Assembly: GCF_003992125.1 (NCBI RefSeq)
Contig: NZ_RQUY01000015.1
Coordinates: forward strand, 1-47,098
Source of the DNA: Veillonella caviae
GTDB lineage: Bacteria > Bacillota > Negativicutes > Veillonellales > Veillonellaceae
Reading direction: 5' to 3'
Length of the DNA stretch: 47,098 nucleotides
Program-made: the position numbers and the translations under genes
Part shown: in pieces, positions 1-8,886 of the stretch
Numbering within the stretch: the stretch's first letter is position 1
Layout: every line of letters begins with the position of its first letter
The notes under the pieces: generated by a model
Database searches by the model: none
The model's input: only the letters and a program-made list of their open reading frames with translations
Told to the model about the DNA's origin: nothing

Positions 1-5
1 AGATT

Positions 6-50
6 AAACCCTTATAACACTAGATATTTACTAGTATTACAAGGGTTTTT
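6..50 (+). terminator. Intrinsic terminator of an upstream gene outside the window
   Basis: Arms at 6-23 and 31-48 pair over 18 positions with two G-U wobbles around a short A/T loop, and the plus strand runs straight into a T tract ending at 50. It probably ends a plus-strand gene just left of the window. Confidence 0.75.
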
Positions 51-72
51 ACACACACTTTTTGTCCTATAA
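51..72 (-). repeat. Dispersed motif TTATAGGACAAAAA, copy 1
   Basis: Read on the minus strand this is TTATAGGACAAAAA followed by GTGTGTGT. The same 22 bases occur on the plus strand at 47027-47048, and the first part recurs at 30859-30872. It lies directly after an intrinsic terminator. Its function is unknown. Confidence 0.6.
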
Positions 73-152
73 GCCTTTTATTATTGGTACATCATTCATA
101 GATTCGTTCTATTCAATATACCTTTACTTGTAGTATGTAGCATAATAGGTTG

Positions 153-196
153 AAAAAAAAGGACACTAATAGTCACAGGGGTGACTATTAGTGTCC
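153..196 (-). terminator. Intrinsic terminator downstream of galE
   Basis: A perfect 16-bp stem (161-176 with 181-196) closes on a four-base loop. On the minus strand it is followed by eight T (153-160). It lies about 130 bases past the galE stop with nothing between, so it most likely ends the galE transcript. Confidence 0.85.
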
Positions 197-325
197 TTTA
201 CAAATTCAGTAATCTGTGAAACATAATAAACCAATAATGAGAAACAATTATTAATCACACATATTACTCTATATTCATTTATAACAATACAGAAAAATAA
301 AATATACCTGCATATTATACAACTA

Positions 326-1315
326 TTACTTATCATCAAAACCATTTGGATGTTGTTGATGCCAATGCCATGCATCGCCAATAATTTGATGCAATTCACT
401 ATGTTCTGGATTCCATCCCAATATAGATTTAATAGCTTCCGAGGACGCTATCAATGTACTTGGATCTCCAGCACGGCGTTCCCCATATACAACAGGAATA
501 TCGACGCCTGTTACCTCTCGAGCAGTTTCAATAATAGCTTTTACAGAAAAACCATTTCCACTGCCTAGGTTAAATGAACGCGATGCACCACCATCTAATA
601 AATAACGCATTGCCAATACATGAGCCGTTGCCAAATCACTGACATGAATATAATCGCGAATACATGTTCCATCTAGTGTATCATAGTCAGTACCAAATAC
701 AGTAATATGTGGTCGCTTACCTAATGCTGCATCAAGTACCAACGGGATGAGATGCGTTTCTGGGCTATGGTCTTCACCAATAGTACCTGATGCATCAGCA
801 CCAGCAGCATTAAAATAACGTAATGCCACATAAGTAGAACCATAAATAGAACTATAATCCTTGAGCATATCTTCTATCATAAGCTTGGTCCGTCCATATA
901 CATTAGTAGGACTCAATTCAGCATTTTCTTGAATAGGAATAACCTTAGGTTCCCCATATACGGCAGCGGTACTAGAAAAAACAAAATGGTTAACCCCAGC
1001 CTTACGTGCTGATTCAATAAGATGATATGAGCCAACTACATTATTTTCATAATATATGGCAGGATTTTGCATTGACTCTCCCACTTGTGAATGAGCTGCA
1101 AAATGCATAATACCTTTAATATCATTGTCCTTTAATACGTTAACTACTTGTGGATCTGCAATATCCATTTCGATAGTCTTAACACCTTCTGGTATAGATC
1201 CATGATGACCACGGGAAAAATTATCTAAAATAATGGGCGTAAAGCCAGCTTGTAATAGAGCGCGCACCGTATGACTCCCAATATATCCAGCACCGCCAGT
1301 GACTAAAATATTCAT
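326..1315 (-). CDS. galE: UDP-glucose 4-epimerase GalE
   Basis: Interconverts UDP-glucose and UDP-galactose with tightly bound NAD in the Leloir pathway, supplying galactose units for surface polysaccharide or LPS. The Rossmann motif GGAGYIGS starts at residue 7, the SSTAAVYG block is at 114-121, and the catalytic pair is Tyr140 and Lys144 (YGRTK). The length of about 329 residues is normal. The open frame extends eight codons further upstream, but the ATG at 1315 is preceded by GGGGGA at good spacing and begins directly with the family's MNILVTGG start, so it is preferred. It is the last gene of the minus-strand group, about 100 bases after pgi, and ends before a strong terminator. Confidence 0.95.
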   Translation of the reverse strand: MNILVTGGAGYIGSHTVRALLQAGFTPIILDNFSRGHHGSIPEGVKTIEMDIADPQVVNVLKDNDIKGIMHFAAHSQVGESMQNPAIYYENNVVGSYHLIESARKAGVNHFVFSSTAAVYGEPKVIPIQENAELSPTNVYGRTKLMIEDMLKDYSSIYGSTYVALRYFNAAGADASGTIGEDHSPETHLIPLVLDAALGKRPHITVFGTDYDTLDGTCIRDYIHVSDLATAHVLAMRYLLDGGASRSFNLGSGNGFSVKAIIETAREVTGVDIPVVYGERRAGDPSTLIASSEAIKSILGWNPEHSELHQIIGDAWHWHQQHPNGFDDK

Positions 1316-1419
1316 ACTCAATCCCCCATAATAATTCAAATGATAGTATATATATTATGTCCATCCCCCATAGAATGTTCAAATGCGACTAATCCTATAG
1401 GTATCATAACATTAGATAT

Positions 1420-2844
1420 TTATTGTTTAGCCTCAGCTAATTTAGGTCCAATTAAACGCTTATAAACCTCTACACCAGGTTGATCAAAAGCATCAACACC
1501 AGCGAGAATAGATTCAAAATAAACTGCCCAGCAATGCATGAACATAATTTCACCTAAATGGAACGCATTTAATGTAGGTATCGTAATAGTAAGATTGAAT
1601 CGATTGTCGCTAGATAAAGCTTCCCGATTGGCATCTAAAGCAACATTTAAAATATCACAGATGTTAATATTACCAATAGCATCTAAACGTGGGTACTCAC
1701 TGTACGAGTTAGGCACCATCAAAGATGACCCCCATTCTTTTACCTTAATAAACTGTACCACCTTATTAAGTCGACCTTCTTGATGCTCTTGTACTTGTGC
1801 ATGCATATCCATAGTGCCTACAGCAGCAACTGGTGTTCGACCATAAGGTAAGCATATATTACTCATTTTACCTAATGATTCAGATAAAAGTTGCACATAC
1901 CAGTCCGATAAGGAATGCAATGACTCCCCATAAGGCATAAATACCTCTATAATACGACCATATCGCTCAGATGCAATATATTTAAGTACTGCACTAAATA
2001 AAGCTGGATTTTTAAAAATATCTTCTTCTTGGCATGCTAAATCCATGAAAGCAGCACCTGCCAAAAATTCTTCAATATCAAAACCTACTAATGCAGCCGT
2101 AACAAACCCCACTTCTGTAAACACAGAAAAACGCCCACCTACACCATAAGGCACAGAAAATACTTTCCACTGGTTATCCAATGCCATTTTATGAAGAATA
2201 GTAGGACTGTTTATATCCGTCGTATCGGTTATAACTGCCACTTCATAAGCTATGTGTCGTTCTTGTAAAGCCTTCTCTAACACCATAAAATTAGCCATCG
2301 GCTCAATAGTGGATCCAGATTTAGATGTAATCACTAATAAAACTTTGTAGTCATCACCTTTTTCATTAGCTTGGCACTGTAGGGTTTGAATTAAACCTTC
2401 TAAATATAACCCGTCTACATTAAACCCAGCAAAATAAAGTCGTGGATACCCCTTGCGTTCTTCATCGGTATAACTATTCCAAAAGGCTCCACATTGTACA
2501 TCAAATAAAACCTTACTCCCCAAATAAGAACCGCCAATGCCTATAGATACAACAGTATCAATATGTTGACGACCGTATTCACCTAATTCTTTTAAACGTT
2601 CAATCATGTGAGGCGTATTAATACCTTGGTCAGATATATACGGCAGTTGATAAAACAAAATCGGCTCTGGTTCGCCATCTTTTGATACATGACCTTCCTC
2701 AAAGCCAGTGGACCGTAAAATATTAGTATGACGCCAAACATTTTGAATCGCTCGTTCAAAATTGTTGACATCCTTTTTCTGTATACAGCTTTCATTATAA
2801 ATATTACTATAATCTAGTTCAAAACCAGAATCTAAGCGCAACAT
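1420..2844 (-). CDS. pgi: Glucose-6-phosphate isomerase
   Basis: Cytoplasmic enzyme interconverting glucose-6-phosphate and fructose-6-phosphate. Veillonella-type organisms use lactate and do not grow on sugars, so here it probably serves gluconeogenesis and sugar-nucleotide supply (family and genus knowledge). Family hallmarks are VSIGIGGSYLGSK in the N-terminal sugar-isomerase domain, SKSGSTIEP in the phosphate-binding loop, GGRFSVFTEVG, and the DMHAQVQ block carrying the catalytic histidine region. It has 474 residues. GGAG lies seven bases before the ATG. galE follows and a DUF1294 gene precedes it, all on the same strand. Confidence 0.95.
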   Translation of the reverse strand: MLRLDSGFELDYSNIYNESCIQKKDVNNFERAIQNVWRHTNILRSTGFEEGHVSKDGEPEPILFYQLPYISDQGINTPHMIERLKELGEYGRQHIDTVVSIGIGGSYLGSKVLFDVQCGAFWNSYTDEERKGYPRLYFAGFNVDGLYLEGLIQTLQCQANEKGDDYKVLLVITSKSGSTIEPMANFMVLEKALQERHIAYEVAVITDTTDINSPTILHKMALDNQWKVFSVPYGVGGRFSVFTEVGFVTAALVGFDIEEFLAGAAFMDLACQEEDIFKNPALFSAVLKYIASERYGRIIEVFMPYGESLHSLSDWYVQLLSESLGKMSNICLPYGRTPVAAVGTMDMHAQVQEHQEGRLNKVVQFIKVKEWGSSLMVPNSYSEYPRLDAIGNINICDILNVALDANREALSSDNRFNLTITIPTLNAFHLGEIMFMHCWAVYFESILAGVDAFDQPGVEVYKRLIGPKLAEAKQ

Positions 2845-2928
2845 CCATGCTCTCCTTCATTGACGTTATATTCACAATATGTTATTTCATCATTATATCA
2901 TAAATCAACAAAATATTCATGTATACAA

Positions 2929-3210
2929 TTAAATAACAACCAAGCCATATCCATAACCTATAGCAAAAACAGACCACAACAAAGCGATAGGTACAATGAT
3001 TTTAAATTTCCATTTTTGTGTCTTATGATGCCATAGAACCATACCTAATAAGGCACCTAGGCCGCCAAAAGCAAAGGCTAAAAATAATAATGTAAACTCA
3101 GATATTCTCTGATACCCCTTAATAGCACATAATTTATCATATCCATATATACAACAAACTATGATATTCCATACTGCTATAGTTATAATATAATACGTTT
3201 CACTAATCAT
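2929..3210 (-). CDS. DUF1294 family small membrane protein
   Basis: A 93-residue protein with three to four hydrophobic segments. The order YDKLCAIKGYQRISE, then FGGLGALLGMVLWHHKTQKWKF, then a final hydrophobic stretch matches the DUF1294 family, whose function is unknown. The start lies three bases after the stop of the upstream epimerase, so the two are probably translationally coupled. The AAGGGA ribosome site overlaps the end of that gene. The family assignment is from recognised motif order. Confidence 0.8.
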   Translation of the reverse strand: MISETYYIITIAVWNIIVCCIYGYDKLCAIKGYQRISEFTLLFLAFAFGGLGALLGMVLWHHKTQKWKFKIIVPIALLWSVFAIGYGYGLVVI

Positions 3211-3213
3211 CCC

Positions 3214-4131
3214 TTATTGTCCCTTAAAATATTGATATGTAGCTTCTAACCCCTCATCTAAATCAATAGTAGCTTCAAAGCTGAATACATCCTTTGCTTT
3301 TTCATTATTCAATCGAGAATGGCGAATATCGCCAACACGAGGTGATTCATAATGAACGGTACACTCACTACCGCTGAGAGCTTTAAAACGACGAATCAAA
3401 TCATTAACAGATGTTTCTGTGTTAGTGGATACATTAAAAATACCTGTTAACTCTGGATATTCCATGGCGAGAATATTGGCTTTTACAACATCATCAACAT
3501 AGATGAAATCTCTCGTTTGCTCTCCGTCACCATATACAGTAAGATCTTTACCTTCTTGTAACAAACGATTAAATATACTGATAACACCTCCCTCGCCACC
3601 ATCACCTTGTCGTGGCCCATATACATTGGAGTATCGGAAACAAACGGTCTTAAGTCCAAAAGCATGCTCATAAATACGCAAATATCCTTCAGCAGTCAAT
3701 TTGGTAAGGCCGTAGAAAGAAGATGGGGTTCCACTCATAGTTTCCGATAATGGCAATGCGTCCAAATCACCATATACAGCAGCAGAAGAAGGCATAAGAA
3801 ATTGTTGTACTCCCACATGACGAGAAGCATCGAGTATATTAATAAGGCCTATTAAATTAACATCACAATCATATTTAGGATTCTCCATCGATGCAGGCAC
3901 CATAGTTTGTGCCGCTTCATGAAATACGATTTCTGGTTTAAAGGTATCAAACACAGTAAATAACTGCTCATCGCGGACATCCATTTCTAAAAACTCCGCT
4001 TTTTCATTGACAAATTCTCTCATGCCAGTACTTAGGTTATCAATAACTAATACTGTATGACCTAATTCAATTAATCGATCTACTAAATGAGATCCTATAA
4101 AACCGGCTCCGCCGGTTACACATATACGCAT
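3214..4131 (-). CDS. NAD-dependent epimerase/dehydratase (GalE-like)
   Basis: Extended short-chain dehydrogenase acting on a nucleotide sugar. It shows the NAD-binding GGAGFIGSHLVD near the N terminus, SSAAVYGD, the catalytic YGLTK, and RYSNVYGPRQ with a typical nucleotide-sugar-binding C-terminal half. The 305-residue length is normal for a UDP-sugar 4-epimerase. It differs clearly from the galE product in this window, so it is a paralogue rather than a recent duplicate. Substrate cannot be read from sequence; UDP-GlcNAc or UDP-glucose epimerisation for surface glycans is an inference. It sits between rnhA and the DUF1294 gene with short gaps, indicating an operon. Confidence 0.85.
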   Translation of the reverse strand: MRICVTGGAGFIGSHLVDRLIELGHTVLVIDNLSTGMREFVNEKAEFLEMDVRDEQLFTVFDTFKPEIVFHEAAQTMVPASMENPKYDCDVNLIGLINILDASRHVGVQQFLMPSSAAVYGDLDALPLSETMSGTPSSFYGLTKLTAEGYLRIYEHAFGLKTVCFRYSNVYGPRQGDGGEGGVISIFNRLLQEGKDLTVYGDGEQTRDFIYVDDVVKANILAMEYPELTGIFNVSTNTETSVNDLIRRFKALSGSECTVHYESPRVGDIRHSRLNNEKAKDVFSFEATIDLDEGLEATYQYFKGQ

Positions 4132-4146
4132 AGTATTCCTCTTTCA

Positions 4147-4857
4147 TCATTGAGCAGCACCAGCTTTTGCTAGTTTATCTGCCATTTCATTATACGTATC
4201 TCCTGTATGAGCAGCTACCTTGTGAAAATTGACTTTTACAGATGTAAAAATATTTTCACAAAAAGTAGCATATTCTTCAGTAACAATATTATTGCGCTTC
4301 CATCGCTTTGTAGCCCACATTTCAATGCCCATATAATCATAATACAATGAACATTGAGGGATATTGTGTTCCAACGCATAGTTCATAACGTACATAGCAG
4401 CTAATAATTCACCTGATACATTCCAAAATGCACTATATTTAGGGTCTGTATTGCCAAAGGAGAATGTTGTCTGTTCACCATTAATAAACATAATTCCTCC
4501 AGCCCCTACAGAACCCCTACGTTTATCAAAACTACCATCAATATACGCAATAAGATGATTTGGCTCGTTGAAATTAGGTTGTTTCGAACCTACAGATTCA
4601 AATTTCATCGTAGTAGTTGCTGACTTAGCCACTACTCCTTTCTGCGATTGATAATCCCTTGCAGGTGTCTGACTAGCATTGGAAGAAAAGTAATCCGCCA
4701 CAGACATGGCACCTACAAACTGTTCTGCTTCCTCTTTTGTAGAAAAAGACTTGTAAATGGCACCGCCAAATCCTTTAACTTGACGCTCGCAATCAGACCA
4801 AGTGAAATAAATCCCCGGTTGACGTCCTGCTTTCACAGCATAGTATTTTTTTGCCAT
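4147..4857 (-). CDS. rnhA: Ribonuclease HI with N-terminal viroplasmin-like domain
   Basis: Degrades the RNA strand of RNA-DNA hybrids. Residues 3-48 (KKYYAVKAGRQPGIYFTW) form the caulimovirus viroplasmin-like hybrid-binding domain seen in eukaryotic-type RNase H1. After a Ser/Thr/Gln-rich linker the catalytic domain carries Asp107 (IDGSFD), Glu150 (SGELLA), Asp174 (YYDYMGIE) and Asp227 (NEMADKLAK), the expected DEDD set, plus the HTGD loop. It has 236 residues and AGGAGG before the ATG. It sits eight bases after ybaK and 15 before the epimerase gene, so it is part of the same transcript. Confidence 0.92.
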   Translation of the reverse strand: MAKKYYAVKAGRQPGIYFTWSDCERQVKGFGGAIYKSFSTKEEAEQFVGAMSVADYFSSNASQTPARDYQSQKGVVAKSATTTMKFESVGSKQPNFNEPNHLIAYIDGSFDKRRGSVGAGGIMFINGEQTTFSFGNTDPKYSAFWNVSGELLAAMYVMNYALEHNIPQCSLYYDYMGIEMWATKRWKRNNIVTEEYATFCENIFTSVKVNFHKVAAHTGDTYNEMADKLAKAGAAQ

Positions 4858-4865
4858 TATGCCTC

Positions 4866-5357
4866 CTAATGATCCATAGTAAGAGGAGCAAATTGAGCAT
4901 TTACAACAGATTGTAAATCTTGAGGGCTAACACGCATTTGCATACCTCGCAAACCTGCGCTTACATAAACAGCGTCTTGAGGTTCCATAGTAGCATCAAA
5001 GTAAGTAGGAAATTGTTTTTTCATCCCCACAGGAGAACAACCACCCCTCAAATAACCAGTTAAACCTAATAACTCTTTAACAGCAATTAATTGCACCGAT
5101 TTATTGCCACTCACGCGAGCCGCTTGTTTCATATCTAACTCTTTCGCTACAGGAATGCAAAATACGACATGACCTGTTTTATCACCTTTACCAACTAAAG
5201 TTTTAAACACTTCATGTTCTTGTAATCCTAGTTCTTCTACAACATGAATACCTTGGCCTCGTTCTTCGGACCACTCATATTCATTAATTGTATATGGTAC
5301 ATGGTGAGTATCTAAAATGCGCAATGCATTCGTTTTTTTATGTTTTTCTTTGCTCAT
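4866..5357 (-). CDS. ybaK: Cys-tRNA(Pro)/Cys-tRNA(Cys) deacylase YbaK
   Basis: Trans-editing factor that hydrolyses cysteine mischarged on tRNA(Pro). It has 163 residues and is a single YbaK/EbsC (INS-like) domain: VFKTLVGKGDKTGHVVFCIPVAKELD carries the conserved catalytic-site lysine region, followed by GYLRGGCSPVGMKKQFPTY, the family signature. GGGAG precedes the ATG. It lies directly upstream of rnhA (eight-base gap) and downstream of the nucleoid protein gene. Confidence 0.92.
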   Translation of the reverse strand: MSKEKHKKTNALRILDTHHVPYTINEYEWSEERGQGIHVVEELGLQEHEVFKTLVGKGDKTGHVVFCIPVAKELDMKQAARVSGNKSVQLIAVKELLGLTGYLRGGCSPVGMKKQFPTYFDATMEPQDAVYVSAGLRGMQMRVSPQDLQSVVNAQFAPLTMDH

Positions 5358-5394
5358 AAGAGATCTCCCTATTAGTATATATCAAAGTGAAAAC

Positions 5395-6393
5395 TTATTT
5401 ATTTACAATTTTATTAATATTTTTTAATTCAATACGCAATGTGCCGTCATCATTAGTCTTAATTTCAATGAAGTCTCTATTTTTCATATATTCTACAGGA
5501 AAGGAAATTTCAATGCCTGTATCGGTCTTTATCTTGTGATGTTCCCCTACTTTAACGGCAAAGTCTCGATTTACTGGCAACGGCCGCATCATATCTTGTT
5601 CTGCCAATGCTTTTTTAGCAGCCTCTTGTTGTATTGGGTTCGATTTAAATACTTCCTCCACAATGCGAACAGGATCCACTGTGTCGGATACTTCCGCATT
5701 TTTTGCAATCATGGACTTCGCCGTAGTCAATTCTACAATACCATCCGATTCATGAGCTTGTGCGACTTTATCTACAATAGACTTAACCTTTTTCACCGTA
5801 TCTCTAGATGATTGATCTGTACCAAACTGCAACACTTTATCTGCTAAAATATAACAGCTTTCTCCGTCATACTCACCTTTTGGCTCAAAAAGACGCACAG
5901 AAAAATCTCTACAATTAATAGCAGCAAAGGATCTTAATTTTTGTGAAGGCATCGGCAACACTGCTTTGTGCGGCACTAATTCTGTCGCCAAAGTACCATC
6001 TTCTTCACTAAAAAGTTGGTGTGTAAATGCATCATGGGCTTGGCATAATAGAATACATATATAAGTAGTATCTGTAACAGCTTCACAAATAATGCTGTCT
6101 ATAACAACACCTTCTGTAGTTTGTTTCATATACTCAAAGGATTTTTCTCCAATCTCTTTAGCCAATGTTACAAAAGATACATCACCATTTTGATATGCTT
6201 CTAATCGCTTACGCATAGGGCTACCTTCATGTAATATGCCAGTCCGCGCCCCAGGGTCTTTCAAAGCCTTCACGACATGACTACTGATATATTCTTGTAT
6301 ATGTTGGTCTCCTACATTGAGTTCATGTTCTGAATACACCGCTAGTGATGATGTAAAATCAAAAATTTCTAGCGCCGCTTTATTGATTTGCAT
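5395..6393 (-). CDS. Nucleoid-associated protein, NdpA/YejK-like
   Basis: A 332-residue cytoplasmic protein resembling the 37-kDa nucleoid-associated family. Recognised features are the N-terminal INKAALEIFDF with its LAVYSEHELNV block, HVVKALKDPGARTGIL, and a central core ending in a KSNPIQQEAAKKALAEQD helix. The C-terminal part (HHKIKTDTGIEISFPVEYM through IELKNINKI) is also typical. The family binds DNA, but its detailed role is unclear. GGGAGG precedes the ATG. It follows the acyl ligase by 21 bases and may be read from the same transcript. Confidence 0.75.
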   Translation of the reverse strand: MQINKAALEIFDFTSSLAVYSEHELNVGDQHIQEYISSHVVKALKDPGARTGILHEGSPMRKRLEAYQNGDVSFVTLAKEIGEKSFEYMKQTTEGVVIDSIICEAVTDTTYICILLCQAHDAFTHQLFSEEDGTLATELVPHKAVLPMPSQKLRSFAAINCRDFSVRLFEPKGEYDGESCYILADKVLQFGTDQSSRDTVKKVKSIVDKVAQAHESDGIVELTTAKSMIAKNAEVSDTVDPVRIVEEVFKSNPIQQEAAKKALAEQDMMRPLPVNRDFAVKVGEHHKIKTDTGIEISFPVEYMKNRDFIEIKTNDDGTLRIELKNINKIVNK

Positions 6394-6414
6394 ACTGCCT
6401 CCCTAGAAAATATA

Positions 6415-7722
6415 TCATTTATTATTATACCATTCTTTTAAGAGGTTTTTATCTACTTTTGAGCAATCGGTTAAAGGCAGCTGTTCAACGAGCTGAATGT
6501 ATTTAGGTTGCTCCATATTAGGAACATACTTGTGTATATGATTTCCAATATCTGATACTGTAAAACCTTGCTTTGGAACTATAAAAGCAGCTACTTCTTC
6601 GCCACGAATATCATCTGGTACAGCAATGACTGCTACTTCATCAATGGATGGTAGATTTTGTAAGGTATTTTCTAAAGATAATACACCTACCTTGTACCCA
6701 CCTTTATTCACTACATCCCCAGAACGTCCTTTAAACATGAGGTATCCAGATTCCCAATATCCTTTGTCGCCAACAGTATATGGTAATTCTATATTACAAA
6801 TTCCATAGTCAGTAGTAACATAGATACTTTCATCAATAATATCGACCTGTACTAAATCAAAAGGTTTTCCTACCGTATTAGGGTAACGCAACCATTCATG
6901 ACCACTGCAATAAGTAATGTAGTTTAATTCTGACGCACCATAATATAAAATAAACTCCATTTTTGGGTACATAGTTTGTAATGAAGTAATAAGCGCTTCA
7001 TCTACAGTCTGTGAACCAGCAATAATATAAGAAATCGTATCGATCGTATTTCGACCAAAGCGAATCAATAGACGTAATTTAGTAGGTAACAAGTACATAT
7101 GTGAACACTGATAATTTTCAATATATGACAGCCAACGCTTCGGTTGCATCTTATCACTAGTTACAATTGTAGCTCCCGCCCACAGTAAAGCTAGAATCAT
7201 ATTCGTATTACCAGTAAAGCTAAAGCTGCCATGGAGAAACATCTTGGTATTACTATCAATATGAAATACCTTGTTTTGTTCATCAAAAAAATCTATCCAT
7301 GATGATTCACTACGCCACAAAGGCTTTGGCATACCTGTAGTACCTGATGTGAGAACGCCAAAATCTGCATTACTAGGAATATGTATAGTTTCTAACAATC
7401 TTAATAATTCCTCTCTATATTGCTCGTGCATATTTCGGTGATACATAATAGGTGTCAATCCTTGTTGCAACGAATAAAGCCACAATATAATTTGTTCATA
7501 TACAGAGTCAGTTTCAATACAAGCAATAGTAGTAGATACATTATTAACATAGTGTATATGTTGTTTTTCAATCTCTGCATTGGACTGTAAGGTTGTTTCC
7601 ATAGTCTGTAAAGAATCTACTATATCTTTATATGTATAGCTTTGCCCATCAATGATTAAAGCTTTTTTACAGGGCTGTGTTTGAGCATGATAATATATCT
7701 GTTTAATAAGTTTACTATCCAT
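6415..7722 (-). CDS. AMP-forming acyl ligase (ANL superfamily, YhfT-like)
   Basis: Predicted to activate a carboxylic acid with ATP and load it on CoA or a carrier protein. The P-loop LTSGTTGMPKP, the YYGASE motif, the hinge KGRSGDVVNKGGYKVG and the C-terminal lysine region (DCSKVDKNLLKEW) are all visible. At 435 residues it is short for the family, with a compact N-terminal domain. The frame stays open 22 codons further upstream, but the ATG at 7722 has AGAGG before it and avoids overlap with the thiolase. The order bioY, thiolase, ligase recalls the B. subtilis yhfUTS operon, known to belong to the BirA regulon. Its substrate is unknown; a fatty acid or a biotin precursor are possibilities. 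Confidence 0.85.
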   Translation of the reverse strand: MDSKLIKQIYYHAQTQPCKKALIIDGQSYTYKDIVDSLQTMETTLQSNAEIEKQHIHYVNNVSTTIACIETDSVYEQIILWLYSLQQGLTPIMYHRNMHEQYREELLRLLETIHIPSNADFGVLTSGTTGMPKPLWRSESSWIDFFDEQNKVFHIDSNTKMFLHGSFSFTGNTNMILALLWAGATIVTSDKMQPKRWLSYIENYQCSHMYLLPTKLRLLIRFGRNTIDTISYIIAGSQTVDEALITSLQTMYPKMEFILYYGASELNYITYCSGHEWLRYPNTVGKPFDLVQVDIIDESIYVTTDYGICNIELPYTVGDKGYWESGYLMFKGRSGDVVNKGGYKVGVLSLENTLQNLPSIDEVAVIAVPDDIRGEEVAAFIVPKQGFTVSDIGNHIHKYVPNMEQPKYIQLVEQLPLTDCSKVDKNLLKEWYNNK

Positions 7723-7730
7723 AAGACCTC

Positions 7731-8834
7731 TTATAGGCGTTCGATAATCATAGCCGTTCCTGTGCCACCAGCACCGGCAATAGCACATAGACCATATCGA
7801 CCATTACGCTCTTCAAGAGCACGCATACAATGTAATACTAATAATGCCCCAGAACAACCATAAGGATGTCCATACGCTAGAGCACCACCGAATATATTAT
7901 ACCTATCCACAAGCTTCGGATACTGTCGTCCGAACAAAGCAGATATAACGGCAAAGGCTTCATTCCATTCAAATACATCTATATCAGAAGCACTAAGGTT
8001 GGCACATTTTAATATTTGTTCTGTACTATACAATGCCCCCTCTGGACTATATAGAGGATTCCCTGCCCAGGAATGCATACTGTGAATTCTAAAAGGCCCC
8101 TGTTCTTTACTGAGTACTACAAATCCAGCACCATCATGAGTTAAACACGCATTTCCTGCTGTTACTAATGAACCAATACCTAATAATGGTTTCATACGCT
8201 TTAACAAACGCTCATTCATATTAGGACGTATAGACTCATCTACACAGTCTTTACCATCTATCACAATGGGCATCACAATAGAATCTAATATACCTTCTTT
8301 TCTAGCTTGTGCAGCACGCTGATGACTGCTAATAATATAAGGAGCTAATTCTTCATGAGTAACATTATATTTTCTCATAGTCCGTTCCGCCCCTTCTAAC
8401 ATGGCATTAGGCGTATGTTCATAAGGGGAAAATTGAGCCACTTTATAAGAACCGTTTCGTTCATCTCCATTGGCATATACACGCATAGGTTGTAAGGAAG
8501 AGCTTTCAATACCACCTGCAATAACTGTATCCATTAGACCAGAAGCGATATGAGCATATCCAATTTCAATACTCATCAATGCAGAAGCACATTGCATATC
8601 CACAGTGACGGCAGGAACTGAAGAAGGTAAAGAACTATATAACCCCATTAAACGCGCTATATTGCCTCCTGTACCAACAGCATTACCACAAAACAGACCA
8701 TGTATATCACCATCTGTGGTACACAACAACTGATCGATAACCTTAGCCCCAAGCAACTCGGGTCTCATATGTTTATATTGTCCATTGACCACACCAATCG
8801 GTGTACGCAAACCATGATGTATATATACTGACAT
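7731..8834 (-). CDS. Thiolase family acyltransferase (YhfS-like)
   Basis: Thiolase-fold enzyme predicted to make or cleave a carbon-carbon bond between acyl-CoA units. The nucleophile is Cys82 (DMQCASALMS); the second half has NEAFA, His323 (AYGHPYGCSG) and Cys350 in LCAIAGAGGTGTA. The last motif departs from the usual C-x-GGG-x-G form by small insertions, so activity may differ from classical acetyl-CoA acetyltransferase. The 367-residue length is slightly below the usual 390. It lies eight bases before the acyl ligase and about 50 bases after bioY, with a terminator hairpin between bioY and it. It is equivalent in position to B. subtilis YhfS. Confidence 0.87.
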   Translation of the reverse strand: MSVYIHHGLRTPIGVVNGQYKHMRPELLGAKVIDQLLCTTDGDIHGLFCGNAVGTGGNIARLMGLYSSLPSSVPAVTVDMQCASALMSIEIGYAHIASGLMDTVIAGGIESSSLQPMRVYANGDERNGSYKVAQFSPYEHTPNAMLEGAERTMRKYNVTHEELAPYIISSHQRAAQARKEGILDSIVMPIVIDGKDCVDESIRPNMNERLLKRMKPLLGIGSLVTAGNACLTHDGAGFVVLSKEQGPFRIHSMHSWAGNPLYSPEGALYSTEQILKCANLSASDIDVFEWNEAFAVISALFGRQYPKLVDRYNIFGGALAYGHPYGCSGALLVLHCMRALEERNGRYGLCAIAGAGGTGTAMIIERL

Positions 8835-8845
8835 AGTAGACTCCT

Positions 8846-8879
8846 ATAAAAAGAGGAGGTATTCAAAGGAATACCTCCT
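8846..8879 (-). terminator. Hairpin with T tract between bioY and the thiolase gene
   Basis: An 11-bp perfect stem (8854-8864 with 8869-8879) and four-base loop are followed on the minus strand by CTTTTTAT. It lies just after the bioY stop and before the thiolase ribosome site, so it probably partly ends the transcript and lowers expression of the thiolase and ligase relative to bioY. Confidence 0.8.
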
Positions 8880-8886
8880 ACTATCA

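Larger units (their letters stand above)
1..325. other. Intergenic region at window start
   Basis: No gene is supported here. The stretch holds a plus-strand terminator for a gene lying left of the window, one copy of a dispersed motif (51-72, minus orientation) and the long terminator hairpin of galE (153-196). The remaining AT-rich sequence shows no convincing open frame or promoter. Confidence 0.6.
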
